NCBI GenBank assembly: GCA_003161495.1
Contig: PMOP01000530.1
Location: forward strand, 1 to 6,937
DNA from: Acidobacteriota bacterium
GTDB lineage: Bacteria; Acidobacteriota; Terriglobia; Acidiferrales; UBA7541
Length of the DNA: 6,937 nt
Reading direction: 5' to 3'
The translations under genes were made by a program, and so were the position numbers. Below, one piece after another: positions 6,231 to 6,937 of this stretch. Numbering within the stretch: position 1 is the stretch's first letter; each line of letters begins with the position of its first letter. Below the pieces are notes generated by a model that was not told the DNA's origin, did not search any database, and saw only the letters and a program-made list of their open reading frames with translations.

Positions 6231-6937
6231 TTGGATCTGTTCGGTTCCTACGCGTTGTTGTTAGCTTTCGCCTTCGCGCTCTACGCGATTTTCGGAGGCA
6301 TTGCCGCGATCATCACCCGGCGGCCTCTCTTAATTAAATCCGCGCGGAATGCCGGCTTCGCGGTGTGCGTGCTTATCTGGATCGGAACCGTCAGCCTCTG
6401 GTATCTCTTCTACACCGACAATTATTCGATGGCCTACGTGGCCGCCCACAGTAACCGGGCTCTCTCTCCCTACTATAAATTTTCCGCGCTCTGGTCGGGC
6501 CAGGAAGGTTCGCTGCTGTTCTGGAGTTTCCTGCTTTCCATTTATGTGTTCTCGGCGCTTTTTACGTACCGGGGAAAACACCCGGAGCTGATGCCGTATG
6601 TGGGAGTGGTTCTGGCGGGCGTACAAATTTTCTTTCTGACGATGAATAATTTTATCGCCAGCCCTTTTCAAGTGGTGACGGCTCACGGCGCCGGAGGAAT
6701 CCTGCACCTGGCGACGCGTGCCGATGGAAGCGGCCTCAATCCGCTGCTGCAGTATCCGGAAATGGCGATCCATCCGCCCACTTTGTATTCGGGTTACACG
6801 GGCTTCACGATCCCATTCGCATTTGCTCTGGCCGCTCTGCTCGGACGATATCCCGGAGAGAAATGGATTCACCTGACGCGGCGCTGGACCATGATTGCCT
6901 GGGCGTTCCAGTCGGCGGGAATTCTGCTCGGCGCGCA
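6231..6937 (+). CDS. ccmF: Cytochrome c haem lyase subunit CcmF, 3'-truncated by window edge
   Basis: CcmF is the integral-membrane synthetase of System I. It receives haem from CcmE and attaches it to the CxxCH cysteines of apocytochrome c. 235 residues are visible of an expected 650 or more; the frame is open to the window end. Features in order: a membrane segment at about 3-28, a second at 42-61, the conserved LWSGQEGSLLFW (87-98) leading into a third at 95-112, a fourth at about 122-142, then SGLNPLLQYPEMAIHPP (167-183) and LYSGYTGFTIPFAFA (185-199). His181 in IHPPTLY corresponds to the first conserved periplasmic His that ligates haem. The stretch 145-166, between SPF and the GLNPLLQ motif, is longer than in E. 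coli by about ten residues and holds His152 and His159. The tryptophan-rich WWD region should lie just beyond the window. The start is TTG, so the first residue is Met. It follows ccmE and is probably in the same operon. Confidence 0.95.
   Translation, partial: MDLFGSYALLLAFAFALYAIFGGIAAIITRRPLLIKSARNAGFAVCVLIWIGTVSLWYLFYTDNYSMAYVAAHSNRALSPYYKFSALWSGQEGSLLFWSFLLSIYVFSALFTYRGKHPELMPYVGVVLAGVQIFFLTMNNFIASPFQVVTAHGAGGILHLATRADGSGLNPLLQYPEMAIHPPTLYSGYTGFTIPFAFALAALLGRYPGEKWIHLTRRWTMIAWAFQSAGILLGA

Noticed and set aside
6330..6872. 180-codon frame on the - strand opposite ccmF
   Set aside because: It is the shadow of a strongly conserved ccmF coding frame and shows no motifs.

Overview
The window looks like ordinary chromosome from a moderately GC-rich, Gram-negative-type bacterium. 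Acidobacteriota is the best guess. It rests on the style of the DnaE and AccA sequences, a Cys-type CcmE followed by CcmF, and GC-rich 'GGCGCCGGC...GCCGGC' palindromes that I recall as common in Acidobacteriota and Verrucomicrobiota soil genomes. This is recognition by eye, not a database result. Every gene I can support is on the + strand.

Layout: (1) 1-3153 is the replicative DNA polymerase III alpha subunit DnaE, cut at its 5' end by the window edge. (2) After a stem-loop that contains the dnaE stop codon, 3188-4144 is accA, the carboxyltransferase alpha subunit of acetyl-CoA carboxylase. dnaE-accA is a widely conserved gene pair, also found in E. coli. (3) 4145-4993 is a looser region. 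A small [2Fe-2S] ferredoxin-like gene (4438-4791) lies between two copies of a REP/BIME-like paired palindrome (4212-4286 and 4810-4884). The left arm of each copy also has the form of an intrinsic terminator. (4) From a perfect TATAAT box at 4934 a new transcription unit probably starts. It holds a 226-residue protein with a by-eye resemblance to the uracil-DNA glycosylase superfamily (4994-5674), overlapping by 4 bp a haem chaperone ccmE (5671-6117), then the first third or so of ccmF (6231 to the window end).

How the genes work together: DnaE and AccA are replication and lipid-synthesis housekeeping proteins. CcmE and CcmF belong to System I cytochrome c maturation: CcmE carries haem across to CcmF, which attaches it to apocytochromes. 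This CcmE has Cys-x3-Tyr instead of the classical His-x3-Tyr haem-binding motif, so the locus is the variant form of System I known from archaea and some bacteria. I see no wholly new multi-gene system. The points most worth following up are the UDG-like gene translationally coupled to ccmE, the orphan [2Fe-2S] protein between two palindromic elements, and the base-pair covariation within those elements.
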